Shown here one piece after another: positions 31,961 through 44,286 of a stretch of DNA of 64,000 nt (position 1 is its first letter; each line of letters begins with the position of its first letter). The notes below the pieces were generated by a model. That model made no database searches. It was given only the letters and a program-made list of their open reading frames with translations, and was not told where the DNA came from. Origin of the DNA: Metallyticus violacea. Its lineage: Eukaryota > Arthropoda > Insecta > Mantodea > Metallyticidae. The DNA lies in the NCBI GenBank assembly GCA_030762175.1, contig CM060835.1, forward strand, positions 83,540,001 to 83,604,000, read 5' to 3'. Made by a program: the position numbers and the translations under genes.

Positions 31961-34274
31961 CATTGTCACAGGGTACTATTACATGAACTTCTTAGAACTT
32001 TATAACTATTTATAAAAGGGTGCTTAGTTAAAGTACATAAATACTTTATTTTAGCTTCTAAACTGAAGAAAAAAGATATGTGTAATAAAGATTTTTTAAA
32101 AACTGTACATAAAAGCAGCTGTTAATAAATAAACAAAGAAAGGGAGAGGGAAATGAGTGGTTATTACACTTATCGCAATAAAATTTAAATATACATGTTT
32201 TTTTTAAGAAGAAAGCAGTATACAGATGGAATTCATTTGTACCATTACTAAATGTCTTGATATTTAATATGTTATTTTGTTACCTGAAATATAATATTTT
32301 GCAAATGCGAAATTTTTTAAAGATATAAACTATTTACTAATATTGTTGAATAAAAGCATCTATCTAAGTAGTTTTTGAATATTACGAGTGCGAAAAAAGT
32401 TAAATACCTTATTTGAAAAAAAAAAAAAAGATCAATTTCATACCCATCCTTTACTGGTTAATTTTCCTCCACTTACACTGAAGGATTATTTCAAAATATT
32501 GTCATAAAGGCTTAATGTCTATGTGTTACATATTTACCTATATTTTAAATTTACTACGTCATTTTAGAATTAATTCGCATTTTTTCATCATATGCTTACT
32601 ATTACAGCATTATAGGGACAGTTTTTAGCTTATGATTTCTTGAGAGAATGCAATAGTATGTTTTACTGCAGAGTAGTTTTATTACTGCAAACATTTTTAG
32701 CTGTTAAAAATGTCAGAGGGACTTGTAGTTTTTCTTCTTTTAAGAGTCAAGTTTCATTGAAAAAATAAAGAATTTTAAAAGATTAGATAATGTATTGAAG
32801 TTTAATATTTGACTGCAGTAATGTGGGTGTGGGATACAGTCAGTGTTATCACCTTTCTCTGCAAGATATGTACACAGACACAAAACTTTTCTGCTCCTCT
32901 TGCCTGATGCAAACAAGATATATGGGTAGACCTGACGAGATCTTTTCTCCACGGTTTACACAGCTCACTTTCAAGTCTCAAATATAAAAAAAAAATAACA
33001 TAAAAAATTTACAGTTGTAAGTATAGCGAACTTTCAACAACTTGTTAAAGAGGTCGCTAGTTTCTGTTGCCACACATTTGAGAATTTTATTGTTACTAAG
33101 TTTAGGATTATAATGTATGTAGGCTTTCATAACAAGGGTCCTGAATGTTAAAATAATGTATTTACGGGCTTTGAAGCGTGGTAGAATATATTTAAACTTT
33201 ATATACAATGTTAGAATCGTGTAGTAGCGAATTTCTAAAAGCAAGCTTTTTAGCTATTTCTAACAGTAACCGTAATGTATTAAGTAATCGATTCCAGAGG
33301 TTTCCGCGCAAAGGGGTGTAATTGTATTGTACCTTGGCAACTCGCAGTTTACTTGTTTGTACTTAAATTATTTTATTGTAGATAATTTGTAAGATTCTTC
33401 GGTGTAGTACACAAATATACATGCTTTGTTCCCTGCAATTTTGTTAAGAAAGTATGAATTTGATGTGATTTTGTGATGGCGCTTAGTAAACTCAATGATG
33501 GATAAAAATTACTACTTCTTAGTCGTTCGTGCCCGAATAAATTAAACCAAAGCTGTATTTTATAGTGTACGATATTGATCTATCATGCAATACTTATAAC
33601 ACTTCTAAGCTTAAGGGGCTATTAACACGAGAAACGTAACGCAAATTAAAATTTAGTTCCTTTTTGTTTTAAAAATAATAGTAACTCACAGAATATTAAT
33701 ACTTTTTTTAGAAAATTCTTTGAGACATTAAATTTTAAAGTATCGGACAGAGAGAGATAGAGAGCGGGAGAGTAGGGGGAGTCTAAATACTTTTCATCAG
33801 GTATTTGCCCTGTACTAAAGGTCGTTTTGAAGGTATCCGTGAATGTACTAACTCTACAGTGCATCCCATTCAATTTGACCAGATTTGTTCTGTAGAGTGG
33901 GTGGTTATACAAAATATATGATAGCTATGTGTGAACGAGACTGTGAGTGTGTGCTAAACCCTTTAGAACTATGCGAATAATATTTTTGTTAAATCTGGAC
34001 AAACCAGTCTTAATTTCATCCTCTTCTGAACATGGGAAATTTAAATTCTGATCGATTTATGAATCAGTCTGGATCAATTTGCAAATCGTTCTTTAGAATC
34101 AAATGAAAGTTTTAATTTTACAACAGAAGTCTTCCTTTTCCATAGTTTTATTTCATAAGGAAATGAAAGATGACCAAAAGAGAAAATCTGAGTTCTATCT
34201 TTGAGCTTTAGATCTCCAAACCTTCGAAGCATTTTAAAGGCAATTTAAAAATCACCATCAAGGATTTCCTTTCA
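31961..34274. other. Unassigned AT-rich stretch
   Basis: No coding family or repeat recognised; the minus-strand frames 32740-32952, 32978-33244 and 33646-33912 carry no motif. Confidence 0.4.
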
Positions 34275-34650
34275 CCAACTGAATCATACGCGTATAATTG
34301 CGTGCAAAACGTGTGCTGTCATGCACCTTCAACGATTTACAGAAACCCGATCCTTGTATTTTGAGCTTATAAAATTTGCTCCTCGACCAATTGTGCGTAG
34401 AAATGTTGTATACATGCTCAATTTATATTTTGTTAGGTTTCTTGTATTGACTCTTAAACTAAATTTGCGCTACCGGTTACTCAACATGCTACCGCTAACA
34501 TAATGCTATCGTTGATTATTGTATTTACAATCCTTTGGCTTCTGATACTCTTAGAAACAAGGAGATGGTTGCCATGTTTTTAAACAAAGTACGCCTGGTC
34601 TCCATTTATTTTATAACTATTTTCAGTTTATCTCATATTGGTGTTTTACT
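34275..34650 (+). pseudogene. Penelope-like element GIY-YIG relic (same family as 3546)
   Basis: VQNVCCHAPSTIYRNP, then RNVVYMLN...YF near 34402 (the NVVYMLQC..C position), and SDTLRNKEMVAMFLNKVRL near 34537-34593 follow the block order of the 3546-3945 relic, including the shared TLR(D/N)(R/K)EM segment. The frame breaks several times and YIG is lost. It lies on the same strand as, and about 2 kb before, the PLE reverse transcriptase relic at 36735. Confidence 0.5.
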
Positions 34651-36734
34651 AATTACATGCACGTTATTAGGTCTGATAGTAACCTTGCTCTCGACAAGTG
34701 TACCAATATTGACAATGAAAATATTTAGTTTTCTAAAGTTTCCTTACTTGTTATTTCTCCTGCTTTTTGTCAAGTTGGTATTAGCGCGCACTGCAGTCTG
34801 ATATTTACCTTCTGCTCTACTTATGCTGTTTCGTGAAAGGGCTATCAGCCCGAAATATTGTAGTTAATCTGTATGTGTATTTTTTAAGTGCTGAACAGTT
34901 TGGTTCATTGTACTTTTCTATAGCCCGTGAGGGATACACCGTTCTTACATCCTGCATAGGTAAGTCTTACCCTTATCAAAGGAATGTTTACTAGTGTTAA
35001 ATGTATCCATACGTTTTTCATATTGTCTTAAAAACTTATTTAAATCCGATTTATTAATACCCATTGTGTCCGAATTTATAATGCGGTTGTCAGCACTGTT
35101 CCCAGTCAAAGTTAAATTTCACATGTGTATAACGTGATTTTCTTGTAGTTGATTGGACCATAACCAGCACATTTTTGGATAATATCTATTTTACAGTTTT
35201 CTTTCCCGATTGTTATATACCTCTACTGACGTGAGGTATTTGTTTTCTGCTAATCTAATGTTTTTTTTTCCACTTTGTGTTTTATTTTACTTCCTTTGAA
35301 CGATTCATGTTATACTTTTTATATACATTTTGTTCGTTGACCTCTAGTTGTGTCGTAATAGTTGCTGGTTTTTACATTTTGAGATGTGCACTTATTTGGT
35401 TTGCCGTATTTCCAAATTTATTTTATTTCTACGTATCTTGGTCATGGGTTTTACTGCGGTTTTAAGCGGTCATATTTGTTTACTTGTCCTAACCAATTTA
35501 ACTGCTACCTCGCATAACGGTCTCTCAGGCCTGTCCACTCGTGTTACGGTATTGTCTATCTAACCTGTGGCGTCTTCTTGCCTTTAGCGAACACGAGCTG
35601 TTTGAAGTATTGCGATAGTTAATCTGAGACTTTCTAAGTGTTTTATCATTTTCTGCTTATCTAGTTATTGTTATTTTAGTACATTATAGTACATTTCATT
35701 TTACTATTTTATTTTTCATTTATATATATTTAAATTTAAGTTTTGGGTTTTCGCGAGATATTTATTCTCTAGTTTTATTGGTATCATGAATTATTGTTAA
35801 AAGTTTCCCGATACTTTTTATGCTAATTACAATTGATTACCAGTAAATAATTTTATAACTTTGATATGTAACTTTCTTAGGCTATGTTGAGTATATATTC
35901 ACATTATTGCAATGTGCACCAAAGCTCACCTCATTCTCTTTTGGTTTCATAAATGTACGTTTCACTCTAAACCCGTAGCCATGTTTGCTTTTTATTTTGC
36001 TATGTTCCACTGGCATTGTCCCAATGGCCTCTATGAAGCTACCTATATATGCCTTACATTCAATGGTATACTGCGATTTTTATCCATTCCAAGATATTAT
36101 ATCTCGAAATTATTTACGTTTAACTTAAAGTATTATGCTATGGTTACTGCAGTATCATTTGCAGTTATTAATAACTTATGTGAAAATTATCCTTTCCACA
36201 TAATACAACTATCGTATGTAGTTTTAGATCTGCTCTTTATTCATTAAGTTCACCGAATATTACTTATCCAAGCTTTCTAGCCTATATTTACACTATTTTA
36301 AGGTTTGTATTGGCATCACTGGGCGCCATAGTTATCTCATAATGTAGTCAGAGCATACTTATTCTCCATTTTCAGTTTACCACTTCCAGTCAAGCTCTAC
36401 TATGTATATCTTACTTAACTTGGACCCCAACACAATGACATAAAAAGAGTGTTCCTTCTCCCAAGAGTGTACTGTTGAAGTTAATTTGTATAGCTACAGT
36501 CTATCTGGTGCTGGGGAATCTGTTCTACAAAAAGGCATGTGCTTTGAACCTGTAACCAAACTCAACAGGTTTGACCATAGATGTCAAATATTCCGTTGGA
36601 GATACTTTTGGCATGTACACTCTTTGACATATTTTCCCATTATCGCTTCATGATTACTTAAATTTCGCCCTCCATGCAAAAATAAACCTCCCACCTTAAC
36701 TTCTATTCTTTGAGTTGATAAGTTCTCAGAAGAA
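34651..36734. other. Unassigned stretch between two PLE relics
   Basis: No further coding blocks were found. A GGGCT/AGCCC stem followed by GAAA at 34843-34859 resembles part of a hammerhead core. The 35912-36247 open frame shows no domain. The stretch may hold PLE terminal-repeat sequence. Confidence 0.35.
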
Positions 36735-37720
36735 ATCAGTAACCCTAAAATTTTGGATAACACAAAGCCCTAAAGCAACTTAAACTTCATCCTAATGCGT
36801 ACATTGTCTAATAAGAGAGAAATGTCCGTTTTGCCTGCTGTCAAATGCTGGTCTGTCATTGTCCTTGATCGTGCCACTTATACTTCCGAAGACACCGACA
36901 GCTGTATGTCTGAGGATACCACTCAAGTGCTTAATACTGAGATAGCCAAATATTTGACCATCCAAGCTCCTATTGAAGATTTCAAAGAAACTGGGGTTTC
37001 AAGATTAATTAACTCTATTTCTAGAACTACTTCCCAAAATCCATAAAGAAGGATTGATCGGGTCGCCTTGTAGTTGTCAGGTATGGCTCACCAACCTTTT
37101 TTGACATTTGTGGATTTCTTCGTCACTTCCAGAGATTCCGACCACTTTCTCGAAATCCTAAAACAGGCCGACCCCTCAATCTTTATTACATTCTTCTAGC
37201 AACCGTTGATGTTACCTCGTTATACACAAATATACCACACGACGAAGATATCGCCAGGCAGAGATATTTTAAATGATCATCCTATTGCGCACATTCCATT
37301 TACTGATTTTAAGAGCCATATTGCAATAATACTTTTTATTCGCAATGCCTTTGCATTTGAGGATCAATATTTTTTATTAAAATGTATATAAACTCCCCTT
37401 TGTTTGCCAATTTATTTATAGTCCATCTAGAAGAAGAATGTTTACAGTCTGAGACTCGTGTTCCTATACTCCGGTTAAGGTTCATTGATGCAATTTTTAT
37501 AATTTGAACATTTGGTGTAGATATGTTCAATAATTTTATTCATAGACTGAATTATAATTATTTTGTAAATTTTATATCGAATGTCCCTCACATCTAAGTC
37601 ACTTTTCTATATGTGAATATTAATCTTAGTAACAATAAATTTCTAGCTCATTTCACATTATTTCTACCAATTTTCAACAATATCTCCATTTCAACAATTG
37701 TCATACCAAGTATACTGAAA
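36735..37720 (+). pseudogene. Penelope-like element reverse transcriptase relic
   Basis: Blocks in order: LKQLKLHPNA (near 36773); SVIVLDRATYTS (near 36854) with TTQVLNTEIAKYLT; LPKIHK near 37030; SPTF then a core-like stretch; VDVTSLYTNIPHDEDIA at 37205-37255, RT motif A with its Asp in the PLE-typical setting; FAFEDQYFLLK near 37350; and RFIDAIFII at about 37478-37504. The last should read FIDDIF: the second catalytic Asp is Ala here (GCA). SNNKFLAHFTL follows near 37630. Stops and frameshifts interrupt most blocks. The start of a GIY-YIG domain is not visible downstream. Confidence 0.8.
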
Positions 37721-37790
37721 TATAACAGCTCTTAACCTTCTGCTTGACCTGTGCTCATTCTTGAAAAAGGAAAATTTGCCTGAAATGTGA

Positions 37791-40478
37791 CAAATGTGCA
37801 TTTATGAGATGCGCCACTGTAACCATTCGTTCTGTTATGACCGTTGTGTAGTTTCATTACACATTTGTCGTATGTGATCGATATTTGAAACAGCTTCAAA
37901 TGATACGGTACTTGTCAATTCATTTTGTTTACTGTAACGTTGAATTGCCAGATCTTGTGCACCCTTTCTAATCTGGGCGTAAAATGTTAGTCTTATATTA
38001 ATGTTCTTTGTTTTCATATAGTTTCACACTTGGTATTTAACTTTATGTACATTAAAATATTTTGTCATTTAGGAGTGTAATATTGAGCATCAACAACTTT
38101 TTAAAAAGGATTTTATGAAACAATTTTTTTTAAATGTATAGTAGGAGATGCAATGAAATGTCTAATGTAATCTGCTTCTTAATTACTTTCTGTCTCTGTG
38201 TGTGTGTGTGTGTGTATCAGCCCATATAATACTTTATTTTGATAATAATTATACTTTATATTTCCTGACAAATTGTACCTTATTGTGCGTTATTTTTTCA
38301 TATAGTTTTAGCCTATTTCGGAATGTCGGAGATTAATAGTACAATCGTGATGAGGGCTATAATGTATGCATTACAACGTTCATCTATTTTCATTTTCATT
38401 AACGTCAGCCAGTACAATTACAAAGCATTCACAGACTACGAGTCTTTATATGTGTTATTTAGTCAACCACTACATTATTTCAGTCACATTTTGATTTTGT
38501 TAAGTTTAGTTATTCTAAAACTGGTTTTATTAAGAACTAGTTTAATGTCCAGGCTTAAATTTTAATTTCGGAGTGCAGTACTAGCAGAATTAAACACTTT
38601 TAATCATTTGATTAATATTTTTCTTGAATATGCCATACCTTACCATATTTGAAATATGGCTATTACTTACTAATTTACGGAACTTGTGTTGTTTGAAGTT
38701 GAATTTTGTCAATCATACCCAAGTTTCAGCATTTTAGACTTAAAGCCCCTACCCCCTTTTGTTTCCACGATGGTCTTTATTTTTCACAATGAATGTGATC
38801 TGAGTATATTAATGTTTCCATTCTTTTATTACAAAACCGTCCATAATCCTATTGTAATGCTTTTGGATGTTGGTACACGATTAGTAAATTTCGTCAGCTG
38901 ATCAGATTGATAATGATTTGGCCATAAAGAAAGGTGATAATTATCTGTATATTTTAATTTAACCATTGCAATTTCAATATTAAAAAACCTACTCCATTAC
39001 ATGTTAGTTATTATTGCGGTTTACTGCAACGTAAAAAACATGTAATGATTGTCTACTTTATTAAATTGGCCTTTAAGTTTGATTTTTCCAATAATTGTTC
39101 TTCATTAGGCTGGTATTTTACATTATAATAAATGTTTTATTATGTTTATAAAAGTTTTGATGTAAAATACAAATGACATGTAGTTTAAAGCATTTGAAGG
39201 TGTCACATTTTTTCTTTAGCATTAACCTAGAACATTACCGCGCAATTCTTTCTGGGGATGAAGTAACAGTAATCAATAGAACAGTTATTATTGACCGAGT
39301 TAGCATACAACAAAAACTTACAGTACAGTAGTATTAGCTATTAAACTGTAATTTTACGCTGTATTTTACTATACGAGGTAAACCATAAAAATACATAGCC
39401 ATTAATGTTAAAGAAATTATCTACTTTGCACAATCATCATCCGATTTGTCCCACTCTTTTGAATTTCTTCCACTGTCTATAATTTTCTCACTTTCAGCAA
39501 CGTAAAGAGAGCCAAATCTGAGCTGTGACGGCAAGGGAGAGGAAAGAGGAGTTGGTAGACCTGGGTGAAGCTTTGCTGTGCCAAAATCCCATCTTGAATC
39601 TTTAAACTCACGCTAACTTACCTTAGATCTAATGCTTTAAATCTGTGTTTCCTAAACTTTTTAGTACTTTTCAGCAGAAAAGATCAACACAAAGTAGTTA
39701 CATGATCCTGTTATTTAACGATCGAAGGTAAAGATTTATTGTTTAGAACTTGTAAAATAAGCTATATTTCATTTAACAAGTGCAGTTTCTAATTTCACTA
39801 TATACACTTTAAAGTTAAAAAAAAGTTAAGCAATACATTTTAAACAAGAGGAATGAGACTGCTTTGATTTACACAACTTTCTGAATTTGGGGCACTACAG
39901 CTGAATATCTGGTTGTCTGCATCGAGACTTCATTTAACTGAACAAGTAGAACACCCTGATTAACATAAACAAGATTGCAGAGGGCTGAAGCTTTATGTGA
40001 CAAAACAAAAAAAAGTTTTATAACTGGCACCAAAACACAGACAGTGGTTTCCAACTGGAAACTTTTTCTTTTGTCATATAATCTGATGGCATATCAATAA
40101 AGTATTCATGCTCTGTGCGAGTCAAACATAGCAGAGAATTAATTTACAACCCAAAAGTTTTTATCCCATTTTATGCAGTTATTCCGGAAAATAACTGATG
40201 AAACTAGAAAGCGAATGAAACTGATATAAGATAGACCAGGTACGCCTGAATCTAAATATTTTATCATCGAGGGTGCTTGATTAATGAATTGTTCTGCAAG
40301 GAAACACAATTCACTCTGCTCGTTAACACGTTATCAAGATTTCCTGTTCAGGTAAATATTACGTCATACACATAAAACATAATAAGTGTGGTCAGTATCA
40401 AATATGCCTAACAGGCTGGGGATGATTTTTATAACCCTATTCAGTTTTTTTTATTTATTTATTTGATCACACATTATA
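37791..40478. other. Unassigned AT-rich stretch with (TG)n
   Basis: No gene. A short (TG)n microsatellite lies at 38197-38215. CTGTGTTTCCTAAACTTTTT at 39643 weakly resembles a hAT end. Open frames here are hydrophobic and low-complexity. Confidence 0.4.
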
Positions 40479-40737
40479 AGGGTCGTCGACAATTTCTGCC
40501 ACAGTCGGGTGATGTGCACTACACAAGAGAAATATATTTCTCACATTCCTTCCCCTCTTTGAAACCGGTATTTAGCCGGTAAACGGTTTGGACTTTGGAA
40601 TGTGTGCCTGCTTTGATGGTTAAGTGAACACAAAAGTATACATACACTCGGCGTGCGGTCAGTGTTGTCACCGAATTCGCTTACATAGTGAAAGCTCGGC
40701 TACACAATGGCTGCGGAGCGACTTCTCGATGACCCTT
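40479..40737 (+). mobile_element. MITE-like element, copy 1
   Basis: About 259 bp with imperfect terminal inverted repeats: AGGGTCGTCGACAA at the left; the right end reads AAGGGTCATCGAGAAGTCGC in reverse. It is bracketed by TA (40477-40478 and 40738-40739), the duplication of Tc1/mariner-type transposition. The interior (GGGTGATGTGCAC, AACCGGT, CCGAATTCGC, AATGGCTGCGGAG) matches the minus-strand copy at 47933. No coding capacity. Confidence 0.65.
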
Positions 40738-42252
40738 TACTATTCATTTATTTTCCTCATCATCAAGCTTATATTTCTTACTTTTTTCTTATTCATTTGA
40801 TACTCGCCGACCCTTCCAACGCTTAAAGATTCTTCCTTGTGTATGTTTCCTTCTGCTTTATAGCGGCATATTCTCTTCAGAACTCAATCTTCTCGCATTA
40901 TTTGCACTTTTCATACATTTCTCTTATATTTAATTTCATGGGTACTATCTCACTTTACTTCTATCAATTTTTACATAATCAGCCACCATTCTGTACCTTC
41001 AATTATTTTTGCGTCTTTATTGAGGGGGATGCAAACCGTGTCCTCCGCTCTCATAGATTATTTCAAACCGACCCCCTAGATAAGTAACAGATATTCTCTT
41101 ACGAGCTTGGGAAATTTGTTCTTAACCTATATTCTTTAGTGCATGCTAAAGAATATAGGCAGACAATTTCGTTATTTGACGTTTCTGCATCGTTCTTGGC
41201 TTCAGACTTACATCATTATTTTTCTTCATCTTTCTATCGAGTTCTTTGTTCCCATCTTCTTCCCCCTCGCTTTCTTTAACTTTGATGTCTTCCGATCCAA
41301 TTAGTTTCGGTCTAAGAGATTTCCTCTGTCACCGTTTTTGTAAGACTTTGGCTGATTTGGAAGGATAAGAGTAACTTCCAGCAGAAGGATATCACGAAAA
41401 ACAAACTTCCAGCAGCCACGTCCCTTTTTCGGGGGGCTGAAAGCTTTACTCAACTTTGTCTCTTAAAATAACTACACATCTAACGACTTTCGTTTATATC
41501 TGAAGGCTCGTTCTAACTACGTTGTAACAACATTTTTACAGAAAGATAACATATTATTGTAAGCAATAACTTCTTTTAATCTCAAATTTTTTGTTTTTGT
41601 TTTTAAAACTGTTTGGCCCGTTGGCTGAATTTTTCGACAGTAAAATAAGAGCAATTGCACTGTCAGTCATAAATTATGTTTTTATGTTTTATTTATTGTC
41701 GCTTTGAGTGCATTGGTCTCAATAGCGATGCCTGTAGATGGTGGACTGATTACCATAGGTGTCTATAGGGATGAATGAAAATAAAATCTCACTCCATTTA
41801 AGCCCATGATACACCATCAATATTAACACATTGCAAAGGTAAAATAGGGAGGCACATTTAATAGCGCAAGTCGGCCGCTTACCGGCACGACCTCCCCGAT
41901 ACCACCGCATCTATCGCCATCACCCTTTTAAAACTTGGTACTACTACTCATATAACAAAGTGAATTTTGTATTCACCTTTCTGACAGAAGGGGCTGGAAT
42001 TGTTGCCCCTTTTGTACGACATATTTTTAAAGAAACTATCATTTACACTTGTCAGATTTTCAATACAGAATTCACTTATTTTATTTATAGTACCCAAATT
42101 TTAAACAGGTGAAGTTTTGTGGCGCCAGATATAGTCAATGGCGGTGATAAATTTATAGCAAGAAAATTAACACCTGTGTGATATTTAATAGTACATTTTT
42201 GAATAAGTAAACAACGATGAAACAAAATATAATTTATTCCACTATGGTCGCT
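40738..42252. other. Unassigned stretch with a perfect hairpin
   Basis: No gene. It contains the 41126-41159 inverted repeat. A GC-richer part at 41860-41920 shows no recognised motif. Confidence 0.4.
41126..41159. repeat. Perfect inverted repeat, 14-bp arms
   Basis: CCTATATTCTTTAG and CTAAAGAATATAGG flank the hexamer TGCATG. Confidence 0.9.
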
Positions 42253-42455
42253 GGAATTTTAGGGCGTAAAAATCCTAAATATGGCTTCCTTTGGAAGGGA
42301 AGTAAAGCCTTTGGCAGTGCGGTAGATTTACGGCATTTAAAAGGACCTCAAGGCTTAAGGATTGGCCTCTAAGCAAAATTTATCCCCCAATTTACGCCAT
42401 ATTTTGAATTGGACACTAATGACAAAGGGGGTTAAAATGCCCTTAAATAAAATCA
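42253..42455 (+). mobile_element. SINE-B copy, head missing
   Basis: It starts at the GGGCGTAAAAATCC block and runs through TTCCTTTGGAAGGGAAGTAA, TTTACGGCA, AAGCAAAATTTATC and GCCCTTAAATAAA. More diverged than the other copies. Confidence 0.8.
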
Positions 42456-42462
42456 ACCTGGA

Positions 42463-42610
42463 GATCCATCGCAATACTGTAGGTATAACGCTCTTGCCTA
42501 CCCTGATATGGATTCAGGTTCGAATTTCGTTTGTATCAAGTTGCCTGACTGAGGATTTTCCTCATTATTTAAGATGAATATCATATTAACTTCAGCGTTA
42601 TAGGTCTCTG
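42463..42610 (+). mobile_element. tRNA-headed SINE fragment
   Basis: The B box GGTTCGAATTTC begins at 42517, preceded by a degenerate A-box region (GGTATAACGCTCTTGCC). The body opens with CTGACTGAGGATTTTCCTCA, the same motif that follows the SINE-A head. Confidence 0.5.
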
Positions 42611-43534
42611 AGCGCTGTCGATAATTCATTAAGTCATTCGTTATCTGATATGACGCAAAGGCTAAAGATGTTAAACTCACAGAAATTACTGTTTTTCATT
42701 AGGAAATCTAATTTAATTACAAATATTTCATAAGCTCTAACTTTTCATGCAATTAAGTTGTTACGAAAGGTATCACTTATTTTCACGACCTTCTGGAAAA
42801 GCCCGAAACCGCTCCGAAAGATGTATGTATGTATGTATTTTATCAATTTCGATTGAACCTGCAGCGCTAAAGAATAATGAAAATACAATGATTATTTACA
42901 GCTAAATACTTAAAAAGGAAACTTAACCTTAATGAAATACTTGGCAACCCTAGAATTAAATAAACAAATACAATTTAAATACAAATATAATTAATTTTGT
43001 GCATATTTATATGTTATTTAACTAAATGAAATACATTTCACCTAACTACAACATGTCTACATACATATCAATCTAGTTAAATATATCAAACTAATTAAAT
43101 GTATATCAACTTAATTTCACCCGCTTTTACTTAATTAAATACATTTCACCTAGCTAAAATATACAAATTTAGTTTAATCGTCAAAATTATTAAATAATTA
43201 ACTTAATTTTATGCATTCTAACTTGTTTAAATATATTTATAAAATTATTATATTTATCAAATAAAATTCAGCATACTTAAGGCTTAAATACTTATCAATG
43301 TAAATAGTAATATAAGGAGGTTAAGCGTAGATGGTCCATTAAATACAATAGGAAGTTGAACAATATTTCAAGTAGTCAGATAAAAACTTAAATTTGAACA
43401 CTAATTACATTCATGTTTACTTATGTTAATGAAATATTTCTATACATATAATTTTAAGTTACTGCGTGTTGTTGCCAGGGAAACTGATGGCGCATATGAG
43501 TTCTGTCTGGTTCACGTTTTCACTTACCTATATA
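42611..43534. other. Very AT-rich stretch with internal repeats
   Basis: No gene. AAATACATTTCACCTAACTA at 43029 recurs with one change at 43137 among many TTAATTAAAT-like words; TATG is repeated three times near 42824. Confidence 0.45.
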
Positions 43535-43835
43535 CCGCCACGGGTGGCCGAGGTCGTTAAGGCACGGACTCGTGAGCGGAAGGTCTGCGGTTCGAATCCC
43601 GCCAGGACCGTCCTCCCTGACTGGGGTTTTTTCCAGGTTTTCCTCAGTCTTCATAACTGGCAAATGCCGGGGAGGTACCTAAACTTAGGCCTGGAACGCT
43701 TCCTTCCTTAAAAAAAAAAAATATCCTTTCCCAAATAATCATTTCATCTCATGTATCATCAGTGTCCACCGCCTGTGGTGCCTCAGTAGTAAAAACGGGC
43801 GTTAAACACTACTCAAAAAAAAAAAAAAAAAAAAA
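43535..43835 (+). mobile_element. SINE-A, best-preserved copy
   Basis: The head begins CCGCCACGGGTGGCCGAGG (A box TGGCCGAGGTCGTTAAGGC at 43545-43563, tRNA-Leu/Ser-like), with B box GGTTCGAATCC at 43589-43599. The body holds TTTTTTCCAGGTTTTCCTCA, AAATGCCGGGGAGGTACCT and GGAACGCTTCCTTCC; the tail GGGCGTTAAACACTACTC runs into A21. No long variable arm and no pairing acceptor stem, so it is a SINE, not a tRNA gene. Its long pure A tail suggests fairly recent insertion. Confidence 0.95.
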
Positions 43836-43859
43836 CTTACCTATAGCCTCTCCGGTACA

Positions 43860-44150
43860 AACATTCGCCTTCAATTTTAATCTAATTTACCTAACCTATA
43901 AGTAATACATTTGAACATTTTTATTTTCTTGTAATTCATTGCTTGTATCTGCATGTTCTAATAGCGCTGTAATGCTTCTTAATCCGCTGGGAGGGCCTTC
44001 CATACCTTCGCCTTCAAATTAATTCTGATTTACTTTGTTTCAAATATCGTAAATTTATATCATATTTCGTTTTTCCAAAATTCATTGTTTGTATGTGTAC
44101 ATTCAAGAATAAATGCTGTTGACAGTAATCTAATTCTTCGTACACCCCCT
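43860..44150. repeat. Imperfect tandem duplication, about 143 bp
   Basis: TTCGCCTTCAATTTTAATCT at 43864 and TTCGCCTTCAAATTAATTCT at 44007 start two aligned segments. Both continue with an ATTCATTGxTTGTATxTGxA core (about 43936 and 44081). Confidence 0.55.
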
Positions 44151-44197
44151 TGAGAGTGCTTTGTGGATCACAGACCACAGTTTGAGAACGCTGCTCT
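44151..44197 (-). mobile_element. hAT-like transposon terminus
   Basis: On the minus strand from 44197: CAGCGTTCTCAAACTGTGGT, then CTGTGATCCACAAAGCACTC. This resembles hAT ends of the CAGxGGTTCTCAAACTGTGGTC type. No partner end or transposase was found. Confidence 0.4.
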
Positions 44198-44286
44198 GTG
44201 GCATTAAGTCCATTTATTTCTTTAGAGCTATTTATTGGCGTGTGTACGTAACTCATCTGCACTGTAAAACAGCAGGCAAGAGGCAC

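Noticed and set aside
34535..34801. Hydrophobic 88-codon frame as a membrane protein
   Set aside because: It overlaps the PLE GIY-YIG relic read in the same interval; the T-rich part after it gives false membrane segments.
35912..36247. Membrane-protein-like open frame of 111 codons
   Set aside because: Hydrophobicity follows from T-rich DNA; no domain and no conserved start.
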